DNA of 64,000 bases, taken from the NCBI RefSeq assembly GCF_007991755.1, contig NZ_BJYY01000022.1, forward strand, positions 62,001 through 126,000. Reading direction: 5' to 3'. Shown here piece after piece: positions 1 to 10,478 of the stretch. Source of the DNA: Cellulomonas aerilata (GTDB taxonomy: Bacteria > Actinomycetota > Actinomycetes > Actinomycetales > Cellulomonadaceae). How positions within the stretch are numbered: the stretch's first letter is position 1; each line of letters begins with the position of its first letter. The position numbers and the translations under genes are program-made. Below the pieces are notes generated by a model that was not told the DNA's origin, searched no databases, and saw only the letters and a program-made list of their open reading frames with translations.

Positions 1-1
1 C

Positions 2-868
2 GCCGCCGTCATCCACGCCGACGTCGACCCGGCCGAGATCGGCAAGAACCGCGCCGTGGACGTGCCGATCGTGGGGGACCTGCGCGAGGTCATCGCGGAC
101 CTGCTGCCCGAGCTGGAGCGCGAGCACGCCCAGCACGGCAAGCCGGACCTCGAGGGCTGGTGGCGCCAGGTCGACGACTGGCGCGAGACGTTCCCGCTCG
201 GCTACGACGAGCCCGACGACGGGCACCTCGCCCCGCAGCACGTCATCCAGCGCATCGGGGAGATCTCCGGTCCGGACTCGATCTACGTGTCCGGCGTCGG
301 TCAGCACCAGATGTGGGCCGCCCAGTTCATCAAGTACGAGCGGCCCAACACCTGGCTGAACTCCGGCGGCCTGGGGACCATGGGGTACTCGGTGCCGGCG
401 GCCATGGGCGCCAAGGTCGGCCAGCCGGACCGCACCGTGTGGGCGATCGACGGCGACGGCTGCTTCCAGATGACCAACCAGGAGCTGGCCACCTGCACGA
501 TCAACGAGATCCCGATCAAGGTCGCGGTGATCAACAACTCCTCGCTCGGCATGGTGCGCCAGTGGCAGACCCTGTTCTACGAGTCCCGCTACTCCAACAC
601 CGACCTGCACACCGGGCACGGGACCGTGCGCGTGCCGGACTTCGTCAAGCTGGCCGACGCCTACGGCTGCGTGGGCCTGCGCTGCGAGACCAAGGCCGAC
701 GTCGACGCGACCATCAAGCGCGCGATGGAGATCGACGACCGCCCGGTGGTCGTGGACTTCACCGTCTCGCGGGACGCGATGGTGTGGCCGATGGTCGCCG
801 CCGGGGTCTCCAACGACGAGATCCAGTACGCCCGCGGCATCAGCCCGGCCTGGGACCGGGAGGAGTAG
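2..868 (+). CDS. ilvB: Acetolactate synthase large subunit, C-terminal part (5' end outside window)
   Basis: Makes 2-acetolactate or 2-aceto-2-hydroxybutyrate from pyruvate (plus 2-oxobutyrate), the first common step to Val, Leu and Ile. The reading frame is open from base 2, so the gene enters from the left. About 288 residues of the C-terminal thiamine-diphosphate-binding domain are visible, with the GDG...N diphosphate/Mg signature near residue 151 of the fragment (IDGDGCFQM) and the conserved [12 protein letters not shown] segment. The TAG stop shares its last G with the GTG start of the next gene, so the two are likely translationally coupled. Promoter and any leader lie outside the window. 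Confidence 0.96.
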   Translation, partial: AAVIHADVDPAEIGKNRAVDVPIVGDLREVIADLLPELEREHAQHGKPDLEGWWRQVDDWRETFPLGYDEPDDGHLAPQHVIQRIGEISGPDSIYVSGVGQHQMWAAQFIKYERPNTWLNSGGLGTMGYSVPAAMGAKVGQPDRTVWAIDGDGCFQMTNQELATCTINEIPIKVAVINNSSLGMVRQWQTLFYESRYSNTDLHTGHGTVRVPDFVKLADAYGCVGLRCETKADVDATIKRAMEIDDRPVVVDFTVSRDAMVWPMVAAGVSNDEIQYARGISPAWDREE

Positions 869-1583
869 TGCGCCGCATCGGGCTGCTCGGCGGCACCTCC
901 TGGGAGTCGTCCGCCCACTACTACGCGCTGCTCAACCAGGGCGTCCGCGAGCGCGTGGGCGGGTTCCACTCCGCCGACCTCGTGCTGCGGTCGGTGGACT
1001 TCGCTGAGGTCGAGGCGCTGCAGAGCGCGGGGGACTGGGCCGCGCTCGGCGCCCGGTACGAGTCCGAGGCGGCGGCGCTGGCCGCCGCGGGGGCCGAGGT
1101 GGTCGGCATCCTCGCCAACACCATGCACCTCGTGCACGACGACGTCGTGCGCGGCGCCGGGGTGCCGGTGGTGCACGTCGTCGACGCCGTCGCTGCCGCC
1201 GCCGTGGATCTCGGCGTCACGCGCCTGGCGCTGCTCGGCACGCGCTACACGATGGAGTCCTCGCTGTACCCCGACCGGCTCGCCGGGCACGGGCTCACCT
1301 CGCAGGCGCCGTCCGGCGCGGACGCCGCCCTGGTGCACCGGGTCATCTACGACGAGCTGGTCCACGGGGTCGTGCGCGGCGAGTCGCGGACCGCCCTGCA
1401 GGGTGTCGTCGCCCGGATGGTCGCCGCCGGCGCCCAGGCGGTCGTCCTCGGGTGCACGGAGCTCTCGATGATCCTCACCGCGCACGACCTGCCCGTCCCG
1501 GTCCTGGACACCACGGCCCTGCACGTCGGGGCGCTTCTGGACGCCGCACTGGAATCGCAGACCACTCAGGAAAAGGGTGCAGC

Positions 1584-1587
<4 letters not shown>
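868..1587 (+). CDS. Aspartate/glutamate racemase family protein inserted between ilvB and ilvN
   Basis: A 239-residue protein of the cofactor-independent Asp/Glu racemase family, closest by memory to E. coli YgeA: it keeps the N-terminal IGLLGGTSWESS loop, LLGTRYTME, and the second catalytic cysteine in LGCTEL (Cys196). The first catalytic position, Thr in YgeA or Cys in archaeal aspartate racemases, reads Ala83 here (ILANTMH), so a standard two-base racemization is doubtful. It may act as an epimerase with other acid-base groups, a hydrolase-like enzyme or a binding protein. GTG start overlaps the ilvB stop by one base, and the stop overlaps the ilvN start (ATGA). It is therefore embedded in the ilv operon, which is not the usual ilvBN arrangement. 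Confidence 0.85.
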
Positions 1588-3192
<1,605 letters not shown>

Positions 3193-3264
3193 CCCGACCT
3201 CTGTGCGGTGGGGCGACTCGCCCGCCCCACCGCCTCACCCTCCCCGCCGCCTCACCCCTCCGCC

Positions 3265-3418
3265 AAGTGCGACGTTGCGGACCTCTCGCTCCGTGCTCGA
3301 GGTCCGCAACGTCGCACTCGGGTGCTGTGAGGTCCGCAACGTCGCACTCGGCTGCTGTGAGAGGTGGGCGACGTCGCAGTCGGCTGCCGGTCGAGGTCTG
3401 CGACGTCGCACCCGGCGG
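3265..3418 (+). repeat. Palindromic repeat array A (GAGTGCGACGT family) after ilvC
   Basis: Five half-elements: one forward copy (AGTGCGACGTTGCGGACCTC, 3266-3285) and four reverse copies near 3299, 3329, 3361 and 3394, the last two degenerate. The first forward and reverse copies form a perfect 20-bp stem (3266-3285 with 3299-3318) around a 13-base loop. It fills the convergent gap between ilvC and the YihY gene. There is no T tract, so termination by itself is uncertain. The same core recurs at 8.3-8.5, 34.7-34.8 and 37.9-38.0 kb. Confidence 0.88.
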
Positions 3419-3428
3419 CCGGGGACGG

Positions 3429-4448
3429 TCAGCCCTCGGCGCGGGCGGAGCGGTCCAGGTCGTCGGGCTGGTCGTCCGCAGCGGGCTCGTCCGTCGGGTG
3501 CGGTGCAGGTCGGCCGACGGCCTGGTCGGCCTTGACCGCCTCGCGGGCGCCCCGGGGCTGCTCCGGCCCGACGGTGGAGTCGGCGTCGGTCTGGTGCTCG
3601 GCCTCCGCGTTGATCTCGGCGCCGAGCAGGATCGCCAGCACGGACAGCCACATCCACACCAGCAGCACGACGACGCCGGCGAGCGCGCCGTAGCTGCGCG
3701 AGTACCGGTCGAACTCGGCGACGTACAGCGAGAAGACGGCCGAGGCGACCAGCCAGAACCCGGTGGCGACCAGCGCGCCGACGGTCACCCAGGAGACCCG
3801 GGGCTTGCGGCGGTCGGGGCCGTAGCGGTAGATCGCGCCCAGGGACAGCGCGAAGACGCTGAGCACCAGCAGCCAGCGCCCGAGACCGAGCAGGAAGCCG
3901 CCGTCGAGGACGGCCGGGACCACGGCCACCAGGGTGAGCAGGACGGCGAACACCACCGCCGAGCCCAGCGTGAACAGCAGCGCGAGCCACCGCCGGCGCA
4001 GGAACCCGGACCGCTCCGTCTCCTCGTAGACGACGTTGACCGAGATGAGCAGGTGGTCCATCCCGACGAACGCCGACCACAGCGCGACGAGGACCGACAC
4101 GACGGCCGCGAGTCCCAGCCGTCCCCCGTCGGCGGCGACCAGCTCCTGCATCTGCTCCGCGAGCAGGTCCGCCGCCGCGGCCGGCAGGGTGCGGGCGAGC
4201 GCGTCGACGTGCTCGGCCAGGTCGGCCGGGGTGCTCACGAGCCCGTAGAGCAGGACGGCGGCGATGAGCGACGGGAACAGGGCGAGGAACCCGAAGAAGG
4301 CGATGCCCGCCGCGATGAGCGTGACGCGGTCGACGAAGGCCCGCTGCAGCGCGCGCAGGACGATCTGCCGCCATCCCCGCGCCGGGATGCGGATCGGCGA
4401 GTCGGCGTGCGCACCCGGGTGCGCCCGCTCGTGGTGGTCGACGCTCAC
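3429..4448 (-). CDS. YihY/BrkB-type inner-membrane protein
   Basis: A 339-residue polytopic membrane protein of the YihY/virulence factor BrkB family, whose biochemical role is unsettled (transport or envelope function has been proposed). The family pattern is visible: basic N-terminus, first helix LIAAGIAFFGFLALFPSL (about 47-65), the loop with WSAFVGMDHLL, several long hydrophobic helices, YRYGPDR after the fifth helix, and the terminal helix pair ending LGAEINAEAE. The C-terminus is a charged tail of about 55 residues. I chose GTG at 4448 because GGAGGTG stands six bases upstream; the open frame runs further back but only through low-complexity sequence antisense to the next gene. Confidence 0.85.
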   Translation of the reverse strand: MSVDHHERAHPGAHADSPIRIPARGWRQIVLRALQRAFVDRVTLIAAGIAFFGFLALFPSLIAAVLLYGLVSTPADLAEHVDALARTLPAAAADLLAEQMQELVAADGGRLGLAAVVSVLVALWSAFVGMDHLLISVNVVYEETERSGFLRRRWLALLFTLGSAVVFAVLLTLVAVVPAVLDGGFLLGLGRWLLVLSVFALSLGAIYRYGPDRRKPRVSWVTVGALVATGFWLVASAVFSLYVAEFDRYSRSYGALAGVVVLLVWMWLSVLAILLGAEINAEAEHQTDADSTVGPEQPRGAREAVKADQAVGRPAPHPTDEPAADDQPDDLDRSARAEG

Positions 4449-4538
4449 GGGGCGCACCTCCGGTCGGGTGGTCCCAGTGTGGTGCGGGCGGGGCGGGTCG
4501 TCGCGCCCGACGGGCGGCCGGGAGGGGAGGATGGGTCC

Positions 4539-5189
4539 ATGACCGATCCCGACGGCGCCGCGGGGCTGGACGCCCCTGACGGCGTGCCGGCCCCCGACGG
4601 CCTTCAGGCGCCCGACGTCGCGGCCCCCGACGACGTCCCGGCCCCCGACGGCGTCCCGGCACCGGACGGCGTCCCGGCCCCCGACGGTGACGAGATCGCG
4701 GCGTTCTGGCACCTCGCGCGGACCCGTGCCGGGCTAGGACGGCTGGCGGTGCTCGTCGGCCCCGGTGCCGCCGCGAGCGTCGCGCCACCCGCGTGGGCCT
4801 TCGGCGACTCCCCGGGGCTCGCGGACGAGCTGCTGGACCTCGTGCTGCGCGGGCTGAAGACGGCGACGACGACGGCGCTGTGGGAGCTGACCGACGCGGG
4901 CCAGCCCGTCCCCGAGCGGGGCGACCTCTCGATCGTGCTGGACGGCCGAGGCCACCCGCGGGCGCTCATCCGCACCACCGAGGTCCGCATCGCCCGGTTC
5001 GCCGACGTGGACGCCGACCACGCCCGCCGCGAGGGGGAGGGCGACCGGTCGCTGGAGACCTGGCGCGCCGAGCACGAGCGGTACTTCGGGCGCCTCGGGG
5101 CCGCGGTCGGCCGGGCCCTGGATGACGACACCCCGATGGTGCTGGAGCGGTTCGAGGTCCGCTTCCCCACGGGTGTCCGGACGCGCTGA
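4539..5189 (+). CDS. ASCH-domain protein with a repetitive N-terminal tail
   Basis: 216 residues. From about residue 50 it resembles stand-alone ASCH-fold proteins, small beta-barrel proteins thought to bind RNA or modified nucleotides: FWHLAR at the start, WAFGDSP, then GLKTATTTALWEL, a DLSIVLD strand and RTTEVRIARFADV, ending with the usual acidic/aromatic tail. Residues about 10-48 are a repeat of the type APDGVP, encoded by a 15-18-base tandem repeat, absent from ordinary family members. ATG at 4539 has GGAGGGGAGG about 10 bases upstream. Divergent from the YihY gene with about 90 bases between. Confidence 0.78.
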   Translation: MTDPDGAAGLDAPDGVPAPDGLQAPDVAAPDDVPAPDGVPAPDGVPAPDGDEIAAFWHLARTRAGLGRLAVLVGPGAAASVAPPAWAFGDSPGLADELLDLVLRGLKTATTTALWELTDAGQPVPERGDLSIVLDGRGHPRALIRTTEVRIARFADVDADHARREGEGDRSLETWRAEHERYFGRLGAAVGRALDDDTPMVLERFEVRFPTGVRTR

Positions 5190-5286
5190 CCGGGTGGGCC
5201 GGGTGCTGCGACACCGGGTGCTGCGACGCGGTGTGGTGCGACGCCGGGCGCCCGAGGGGCGCGGGTCGGCCCGGGAGAGCAGTCGG

Positions 5287-5841
5287 ATGACGCCTCGCGT
5301 GCGCTCGGTCGCACCGGTCGCCGCCGTCGTCCTCGCCCTGCTGCTCGCCGGCTGCGGCGGCGCGGACCCCACGCCCGTCGCGCTCGGCGGGCCGCCCGAG
5401 ACCGGTTCCCCGGCGACGGCCTCATCGACCCAGGCGGCACGTCCTCCGCAGACCACCGCGCCGGAGGACCTGACAGCCGAGGACCTGCTCGGGCTGTGGG
5501 GCGCGGGCGAGGACGGAGGCGCCGAGATCGTCCTGGAGCTGGACGCCGACGGCACGTTCACCCGGGTCAGCCTGCTGCGCGAGGAGCGCGAGGGCGGGAC
5601 GTTCCGGTTCCAGGACGTCGTCGAGGGGACGTTCCGGGTCGGCGACGGACGCCTCACGCTGCGCCCCACGGCCGGGACGCAGACCGTGGACGACCCCGAG
5701 TCCGGCGACGGGCCGGTGAGCACGCGCAAGGCCGACCTGGACCGCGAGCAGCACGGCGTCGAGCTGCGCGAGGGCGGTGCCGTCCTCGTCCTGACCCCCG
5801 CCGACGGCGCCCCGCTGCTCCTGGCGCGCCAGCAGTCCTGA
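5287..5841 (+). CDS. Predicted lipoprotein, function unknown
   Basis: 184 residues. The N-terminus is a lipoprotein signal: basic MTPRVR, a hydrophobic stretch and the lipobox LLAGC, so the mature chain would begin at Cys22 and be anchored outside the membrane. A Thr/Pro/Ala-rich linker (about 25-60) leads to a small beta-rich domain (about 62-184) with alternating strands such as GTFTRVSLLREE, GTFRFQD and GRLTLRPT, reminiscent of lipocalin-like extracytoplasmic domains. I do not recognise a named family. It stands alone between the ASCH gene and leuB. Confidence 0.72.
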   Translation: MTPRVRSVAPVAAVVLALLLAGCGGADPTPVALGGPPETGSPATASSTQAARPPQTTAPEDLTAEDLLGLWGAGEDGGAEIVLELDADGTFTRVSLLREEREGGTFRFQDVVEGTFRVGDGRLTLRPTAGTQTVDDPESGDGPVSTRKADLDREQHGVELREGGAVLVLTPADGAPLLLARQQS

Positions 5842-5933
5842 CCGGTGCCGCCGCGCCCGGGTCCCGTGCGGCCGTGCTCGGATGCCGAGACATGCGTCCC
5901 GAGTGATGGACGATTCACGCTAGGGTCGCGGGC

Positions 5934-6995
5934 ATGACGCGCAGCATCGACCTGGCCGTGATCGCGGGCGACGGGATCGGCACCGAGGTCGTCGAGCAGG
6001 GGCTGCTCGTCCTCGAGGCCGCGCTCGCCGGGAGCGACGTCACCGTCGCCACGCGCGACTTCGACCTCGGCGCACGGCGCTGGCAGGCCACCGGCGAGAC
6101 GCTGACCGACGCGGACCTCCAGGCCATCCGCGGCCACGACGCGATCCTGCTCGGCGCGATCGGGGACCCGCAGGTCCCGTCCGGCGTCCTGGAGCGCGGG
6201 CTGCTGCTCAAGCTGCGGTTCACGCTGGACCACTACGTCAACCTGCGCCCCAGCCGCCTCTACCCCGGGGTCACCGGGCCGCTCGCGGACCCGGGCGAGG
6301 TCGACTTCGTCGTCGTCCGCGAGGGGACCGAGGGCCCGTACGTCGGAAACGGCGGCGCGCTGCGCGTCGGCACGCCGCAGGAGATCGCGAACGAGGTCAG
6401 CGTCAACACCGCGTTCGGCGTCGAGCGCGTCGTCCGGGACGCGTTCGCCCGGGCCGCCGCCCGCCCGCGCAGGAAGCTCACGCTGGTCCACAAGCACAAC
6501 GTCCTCGTGCACGCCGGGCACCTGTGGCGCCGGACGGTCGAAGCCGTCAACGCGGACTTCCCCGACGTCACGGTCGACTACCTGCACGTCGACGCGGCGA
6601 CCATCTTCATGGTCACCAACCCGTCCCGGTTCGACGTGATCGTCACCGACAACCTGTTCGGCGACATCCTCACCGACCTCGCGGCCGCCATCACCGGCGG
6701 CATCGGGCTGGCCGCCTCCGCGAACATCAACCCGGACCGGGACGCGTCCGGCGCCAGCGTGGCGCCGTCCATGTTCGAGCCGGTGCACGGCTCGGCGCCC
6801 GACATCGCCGGCCAGGGCAAGGCCGACCCGACGGCCACCGTGCTGTCCGTCGCGATGCTGCTGGAGCACCTGGGGCTCCCCGACCAGGCCACCCGGGTCG
6901 AGGCCGCGGTGGCCGCCGACCTGACCGAGCGGGGCGGACGAGTACGGTCGACGGCCGAGGTGGGCAAGGACCTCGCCGCGCGCGTCGCCGGCTGA
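5934..6995 (+). CDS. leuB: 3-isopropylmalate dehydrogenase
   Basis: NAD-dependent oxidative decarboxylation of 3-isopropylmalate in leucine synthesis. 353 residues, the actinobacterial short form. Motifs: AGDGIGTEV at 10-18, the substrate arginines in [15 protein letters not shown] (about 85-100), [12 protein letters not shown], the catalytic lysine/tyrosine region [20 protein letters not shown] with the metal aspartates (about 238-253), and [12 protein letters not shown] for NAD. A TAGGGT -10 box (5921-5926) ends seven bases before the ATG, so the message is probably leaderless. Confidence 0.96.
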   Translation: MTRSIDLAVIAGDGIGTEVVEQGLLVLEAALAGSDVTVATRDFDLGARRWQATGETLTDADLQAIRGHDAILLGAIGDPQVPSGVLERGLLLKLRFTLDHYVNLRPSRLYPGVTGPLADPGEVDFVVVREGTEGPYVGNGGALRVGTPQEIANEVSVNTAFGVERVVRDAFARAAARPRRKLTLVHKHNVLVHAGHLWRRTVEAVNADFPDVTVDYLHVDAATIFMVTNPSRFDVIVTDNLFGDILTDLAAAITGGIGLAASANINPDRDASGASVAPSMFEPVHGSAPDIAGQGKADPTATVLSVAMLLEHLGLPDQATRVEAAVAADLTERGGRVRSTAEVGKDLAARVAG

Positions 6996-7110
6996 CCCTC
7001 GCCCGTCCCGCCCTCGGTGCCGCCCCCCGCTCGGGGAGCGGCGCCCGGCGTCCTCGGCCGTCATCACCGGTACCGTCAGCAACGACCACCAGGTGAAAGG
7101 CCCCACCCTC

Positions 7111-8235
7111 ATGACCCGCTCCGACACCGACCTCGCGACCGTCGCCGTGGCCGAGGACGCGTTCGTCGTCCACCGCACCGGCAGCCCCTTGCCGGACGCC
7201 CAGCGTGAGGCAGCGCTGGCCCAGCCCAAGTTCGGCACGGTCTTCACCGACCACATGGCCCGGGCCACCTGGACGGCCGGGGACGGCTGGCACGACCGCC
7301 GGGTGGAGCGGTACGGGCCCCTGCAGCTGGACCCCGCGGCCGCCGTCCTGCACTACGGGCAGGAGATCTTCGAGGGGCTCAAGGCCTACCGGCACGACGA
7401 CGGGTCGGTCTGGACCTTCCGCCCGTGGGCCAACGCCGCGCGGTTCGCGGCGTCGGCGTACCGCATCGCGCTCCCCGAGCTCCCGCAGGAGGACTTCCTC
7501 GGCGCGATCACCGCGCTCGTGCGCACCGACGCCGCGTGGGTGCCGGGCGGCGAGGAGATGAGCCTGTACCTGCGGCCGTTCATGTACGCCTCGGAGCGGT
7601 TCCTCGGGGTGCGGCCGTCGCTCGAGGCCGAGTTCCTCGTGATCGCCTCGCCGGTGGGCCCCTACTTCGCCGGCGGGGTGCAGCCGGTGTCCATCTGGGT
7701 CGCCCAGGACTTCCACCGGGCCGGCGCGGGTGGCACCGGGGCGGCGAAGTTCGGCGGCAACTACGCCGGCAGCCTGCTGCCGCAGCAGGTCGCGCACGCC
7801 AAGGGCTTCGACCAGGTCTGCTTCCTCGACGCCGCCACGAACAGCGTGCTGGAGGAGCTCGGCGGGATGAACGTGTTCGTCGTCGAGGCCGACGGCCGGG
7901 TGTCCACCCCCGAGCTCACCGGCTCGATCCTCGAGGGCGTGACCCGGTCGTCCATCCTGCGGCTGCTGTCCGACGCGGGCCACGAGGTCGCCGAGCGCCG
8001 CATCCCGCTCGACGAGGTCCGAGCCGGCCTCGCCGACGGGCGCGTCGCGGAGGTCTTCGCGTGCGGCACCGCCGCCGTGGTGACCCCGATCGGGCGGCTG
8101 GCGGGGGACGACTTCGACCTCACGGTCGGCGACGGGACGTCCGGACCCGTCACCACCCGCATCCGCGCCCAGCTCACCGACATCCAGTACGGCCGAGCCG
8201 CCGACCCCCACGGCTGGATGCACCGCCTCATCTGA
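7111..8235 (+). CDS. ilvE: Branched-chain-amino-acid aminotransferase
   Basis: PLP-dependent class IV aminotransferase for the last step of Leu, Ile and Val synthesis. 374 residues. Visible are YGQEIFEGLKAYR (about 83-95), the arginine-bearing FRPWANAARF, the PLP lysine in GAAKFGGNYAGSL (about 213), LEELGGMNVF, and the phosphate-binding end ACGTAAVVTPIG. ATG at 7111 is used; GGTGAAAGG lies about 10 bases upstream, and the in-frame GTG inside that purine run (7093) is less likely. Repeat array B follows. Confidence 0.96.
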   Translation: MTRSDTDLATVAVAEDAFVVHRTGSPLPDAQREAALAQPKFGTVFTDHMARATWTAGDGWHDRRVERYGPLQLDPAAAVLHYGQEIFEGLKAYRHDDGSVWTFRPWANAARFAASAYRIALPELPQEDFLGAITALVRTDAAWVPGGEEMSLYLRPFMYASERFLGVRPSLEAEFLVIASPVGPYFAGGVQPVSIWVAQDFHRAGAGGTGAAKFGGNYAGSLLPQQVAHAKGFDQVCFLDAATNSVLEELGGMNVFVVEADGRVSTPELTGSILEGVTRSSILRLLSDAGHEVAERRIPLDEVRAGLADGRVAEVFACGTAAVVTPIGRLAGDDFDLTVGDGTSGPVTTRIRAQLTDIQYGRAADPHGWMHRLI

Positions 8236-8287
8236 CACCCACCGCCCGCCCGGCCCCTGCCCACCCCTCAGCGCCCCTCCACTCCCA

Positions 8288-8350
8288 CCGCCGGGTGCGA
8301 CGTCCCGGACCTCTCCCGCGAGGCCATGGGTCCACGACGTCGCACTCGGC
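8288..8350 (+). repeat. Palindromic repeat B1 (GAGTGCGACGT family)
   Basis: A diverged forward half-element (GGGTGCGACGTCCCGGACC, near 8293-8311) faces a reverse one (GGTCCACGACGTCGCACTCG, near 8329-8348). Together they can fold into an imperfect stem-loop just downstream of ilvE. Same family as arrays A, C and D. Confidence 0.8.
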
Positions 8351-8399
8351 AGCCTGGAGCGCTCGGCTCGGCCCGGCACGCACGTGGCCCCCGCAACTC

Positions 8400-8460
8400 G
8401 CCGAGTGCGACGTTCCGCACCGTTCGCACTTCGGGTTGGGACCGAAACGTCGCACTCGGC
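8400..8460 (+). repeat. Palindromic repeat B2 (GAGTGCGACGT family)
   Basis: Perfect 15-bp inverted repeat: GCCGAGTGCGACGTT (8400-8414) against AACGTCGCACTCGGC (8446-8460), with a 31-base loop that carries further short complementarity. It is the second element in the gap between ilvE and the cimA leader. The bases from 8461 to about 8536 show nothing I can name. Confidence 0.85.
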
Positions 8461-8536
8461 GTGGAGGGGGTGCGGGGTGGAGGGCAGGGCCCGAGGGGGC
8501 GGCCGGCGGGACAGACCGACCGCATGGTGGATGGTG

Positions 8537-8565
8537 TTCTCACCTGCCGGACGCTGTGCCATGAT
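8537..8565 (+). promoter_or_regulatory. Predicted promoter of the cimA leader transcript
   Basis: TTCTCA (8537-8542, 4/6 to TTGACA) and CATGAT (8560-8565, 4/6 to TATAAT) with an exact 17-base spacer. The expected start of transcription falls at 8571-8573, on the ATG of the leader peptide at 8572, so the leader message would be leaderless. Both hexamers are weak; the support comes from spacing and from the position of the leader. Confidence 0.5.
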
Positions 8566-8571
8566 GACGGG

Positions 8572-8601
8572 ATGCAGCACCGCAGCATCGTCATCGCCTA
8601 G
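8572..8601 (+). CDS. Leader peptide of the cimA attenuator (9 residues)
   Basis: A nine-codon open frame, peptide MQHRSIVIA, stop TAG at 8599-8601. Three consecutive codons near the end are ATC GTC ATC (Ile-Val-Ile), the end products downstream of citramalate synthase. No ribosome site is needed if the transcript begins at the ATG, as the promoter position suggests. The stop codon abuts a perfect hairpin, followed by a terminator with a T tract. This is the classic layout of a ribosome-mediated attenuator; the peptide itself would have no other function. Confidence 0.72.
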   Translation: MQHRSIVIA

Positions 8602-8628
8602 CGCGTCCGGCCCACCCGCCGGACGCGC
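8601..8628 (+). promoter_or_regulatory. Attenuator hairpin, mutually exclusive with an antiterminator
   Basis: Perfect 11-bp stem GCGCGTCCGGC (8601-8611) with GCCGGACGCGC (8618-8628), loop of six. The loop and 3' arm (ACCCGCCGG, 8614-8622) can instead pair with the 3' arm of the terminator (CCGGGGGGT, 8643-8651) over eight base pairs with one central G-G mismatch. A ribosome stalled on the Ile codons would cover 8601-8610, block this hairpin and favour the second pairing. Folding was judged by eye. Confidence 0.62.
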
Positions 8629-8658
8629 AGACCCTCCGCACCCCGGGGGGTCTTTTTG
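8629..8658 (+). terminator. Intrinsic terminator (attenuator) before cimA
   Basis: AGACCC (8629-8634) pairs with GGGTCT (8648-8653), extended inward by CCG/CGG with one bulged T, and is followed by TCTTTTTGTT. Such a T run is rare in this GC-rich sequence. It ends about 125 bases before the cimA start and right after the leader-peptide hairpin. Confidence 0.8.
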
Positions 8659-8782
8659 TTGCCGGGCACCACCCACGCCCGACGACGTCGTCGCCTCGCC
8701 CCGGCACCACCCGCCGCCGGGGGCACCCGAGCCACCGCGAGCGCCGACGAAGAGAACCAGTCATCCCTCGAGAGGTGCCATC

Positions 8783-10396
8783 GTGACCAGCCAGTCGACG
8801 GCCTTCGACGTCTACGACACGACCCTGCGCGACGGCGCGCAGCAGGAGGGCATGAACCTGTCGGTCGCCGACAAGCTCGCGATCGCCCCGCTGCTGGACG
8901 AGCTCGGCGTGGGGTTCATCGAGGGCGGCTGGCCGGGCGCCATCCCGAAGGACACCGAGTTCTTCGCCCGGGCCGCCAAGGAGCTGACCCTGCGTCACGC
9001 CCAGCTCGCCGCGTTCGGCGCGACCCGCAAGCCCGGCGTCCGGGCCGGCGACGACCCGCAGGTCCGGGCGCTGCTGGACTCCGAGGCGCCGGTCGTGACG
9101 CTGGTCGCCAAGAGCGACATCCGGCACGTGGAGCGTGCGCTGCGCACCACCGGCGAGGAGAACCTCGCGATGATCGCGGACACGGTGGCCCTGCTCGTGG
9201 GCGAGGGCCGCCGGGTCGTGCTCGACGCCGAGCACTTCTTCGACGGCTACCGGTTCGACCCCACCTACGCCCTGAGCGCGGTCCGCACCGCCTTCGAGGC
9301 CGGTGCCGAGGTCGCGGCCCTGTGCGACACCAACGGCGGCATGCTGCCCGACGGCGTCCTGGAGACGGTCGCCGTGGTCCGCGCCGCGCTCGGGCCCCAG
9401 GGCCGCCTGGGGATGCACGCCCACAACGACTCCGGGTGCGCCGTCGCCAACTCCCTCGCCGCGGTCGCCGGGGGGGCCGACCACGTCCAGGGGACCGTGA
9501 ACGGGTACGGCGAGCGCACCGGCAACGCGGACCTGATCGCCGTCGTCGCCAACCTCGAGCTCAAGCAGGGCCGCGCGCTGCTGGCCGACGACGGCCTGCG
9601 GGACGCGACCCGGATCGCGCACGCGATCAGCGAGATCACCAACATCAGCCCGTTCGCGCGACAGCCCTACATCGGGGCGAGCGCGTTCGCGCACAAGGCC
9701 GGCCTGCACGCCTCGGCGATCAAGGTCGACCCGGACCTCTACCAGCACATCGACCCGACCCAGGTCGGCAACGACATGCGCATGCTGATCTCCGACATGG
9801 CCGGACGCGCGTCGATCGAGCTCAAGGGCCGCGAGCTCGGGATCGAGCTGGAGGGGCGCAGCGACGTCCTCAGCCGGGTCACCAACCGGGTCAAGCAGTC
9901 CGAGGCGGAGGGGTACACGTTCGACGCCGCGGACGCGTCCTTCGAGCTGCTGCTGCGCGAGGAGGTCGACGGCTCGCGGCTCGCCTACTTCGACGTGGAG
10001 AGCTGGCGGGTCATCGTCGAGACGCTGCCCGGGCGCCCGGACGAGGCCAACGCCGAGGCGACCGTCAAGCTCACCGCCGGCGGGCGGCGGGTCGTCGCGA
10101 CCGGCGAGGGGAACGGCCCGGTCAACGCGCTGGACCACGCGCTGCGCCTCGCGCTGGTGGGCTCCTACCCCGAGATCGAGCGGTTCGAGCTCATCGACTT
10201 CAAGGTGCGGATCATGGACGCGATGCACGGCACCGACGCCGTGACCCGCGTGCTCGTCGAGACCATGGACAACGGCGCGGAGACCACCTGGCGGACCGTG
10301 GGGGTGGGCCCCAACGTCATCGAGGCGTCGTGGGAGGCGCTCGTCGACTCGGTGGTCTACGGGCTGCTCAAGGCCGGGGTCGAGCGGCGGTCCTGA
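8783..10396 (+). CDS. cimA: Citramalate synthase
   Basis: Condenses pyruvate and acetyl-CoA to (R)-citramalate, feeding 2-oxobutyrate to isoleucine synthesis without threonine. 537 residues, the length of the CimA/LeuA2 group rather than 2-isopropylmalate synthase. DRE-TIM barrel at about 1-280: YDTTLRDGAQQEGMNLS with the metal aspartate, FIEGGWPG (typical of citramalate synthases), LCDTNGG, and metal histidines in GMHAHNDSG. The C-terminal LeuA dimer/allosteric domain covers about 395-530. GTG start with AGAGGTG five bases upstream. Control by the preceding Ile/Val attenuator fits its place in the pathway. Confidence 0.93.
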   Translation: MTSQSTAFDVYDTTLRDGAQQEGMNLSVADKLAIAPLLDELGVGFIEGGWPGAIPKDTEFFARAAKELTLRHAQLAAFGATRKPGVRAGDDPQVRALLDSEAPVVTLVAKSDIRHVERALRTTGEENLAMIADTVALLVGEGRRVVLDAEHFFDGYRFDPTYALSAVRTAFEAGAEVAALCDTNGGMLPDGVLETVAVVRAALGPQGRLGMHAHNDSGCAVANSLAAVAGGADHVQGTVNGYGERTGNADLIAVVANLELKQGRALLADDGLRDATRIAHAISEITNISPFARQPYIGASAFAHKAGLHASAIKVDPDLYQHIDPTQVGNDMRMLISDMAGRASIELKGRELGIELEGRSDVLSRVTNRVKQSEAEGYTFDAADASFELLLREEVDGSRLAYFDVESWRVIVETLPGRPDEANAEATVKLTAGGRRVVATGEGNGPVNALDHALRLALVGSYPEIERFELIDFKVRIMDAMHGTDAVTRVLVETMDNGAETTWRTVGVGPNVIEASWEALVDSVVYGLLKAGVERRS

Positions 10397-10478
10397 GGGT
10401 CGGCGAGCGCCGTGCCGAGGTTGGCCGACGCCGGCACGGCCCGGCGGGACCGGTGTCCGGGCGACCTACGATGACGTG

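Noticed and set aside
661-1524. Long minus-strand open frames opposite ilvB/racemase/ilvN and most other genes
   Set aside because: High third-position GC leaves antisense frames open; products are Arg/Pro/Ala-rich, without motifs or ribosome sites.
3265-3418. CRISPR-like appearance of the repeats
   Set aside because: Copies are in both orientations, spacing is irregular, no cas genes are near, and paired copies form hairpins.
8384-8782. Upstream extension of cimA to 8384
   Set aside because: It would translate repeat B2, the leader peptide region and the terminator; GTG 8783 has the ribosome site and the conserved start.
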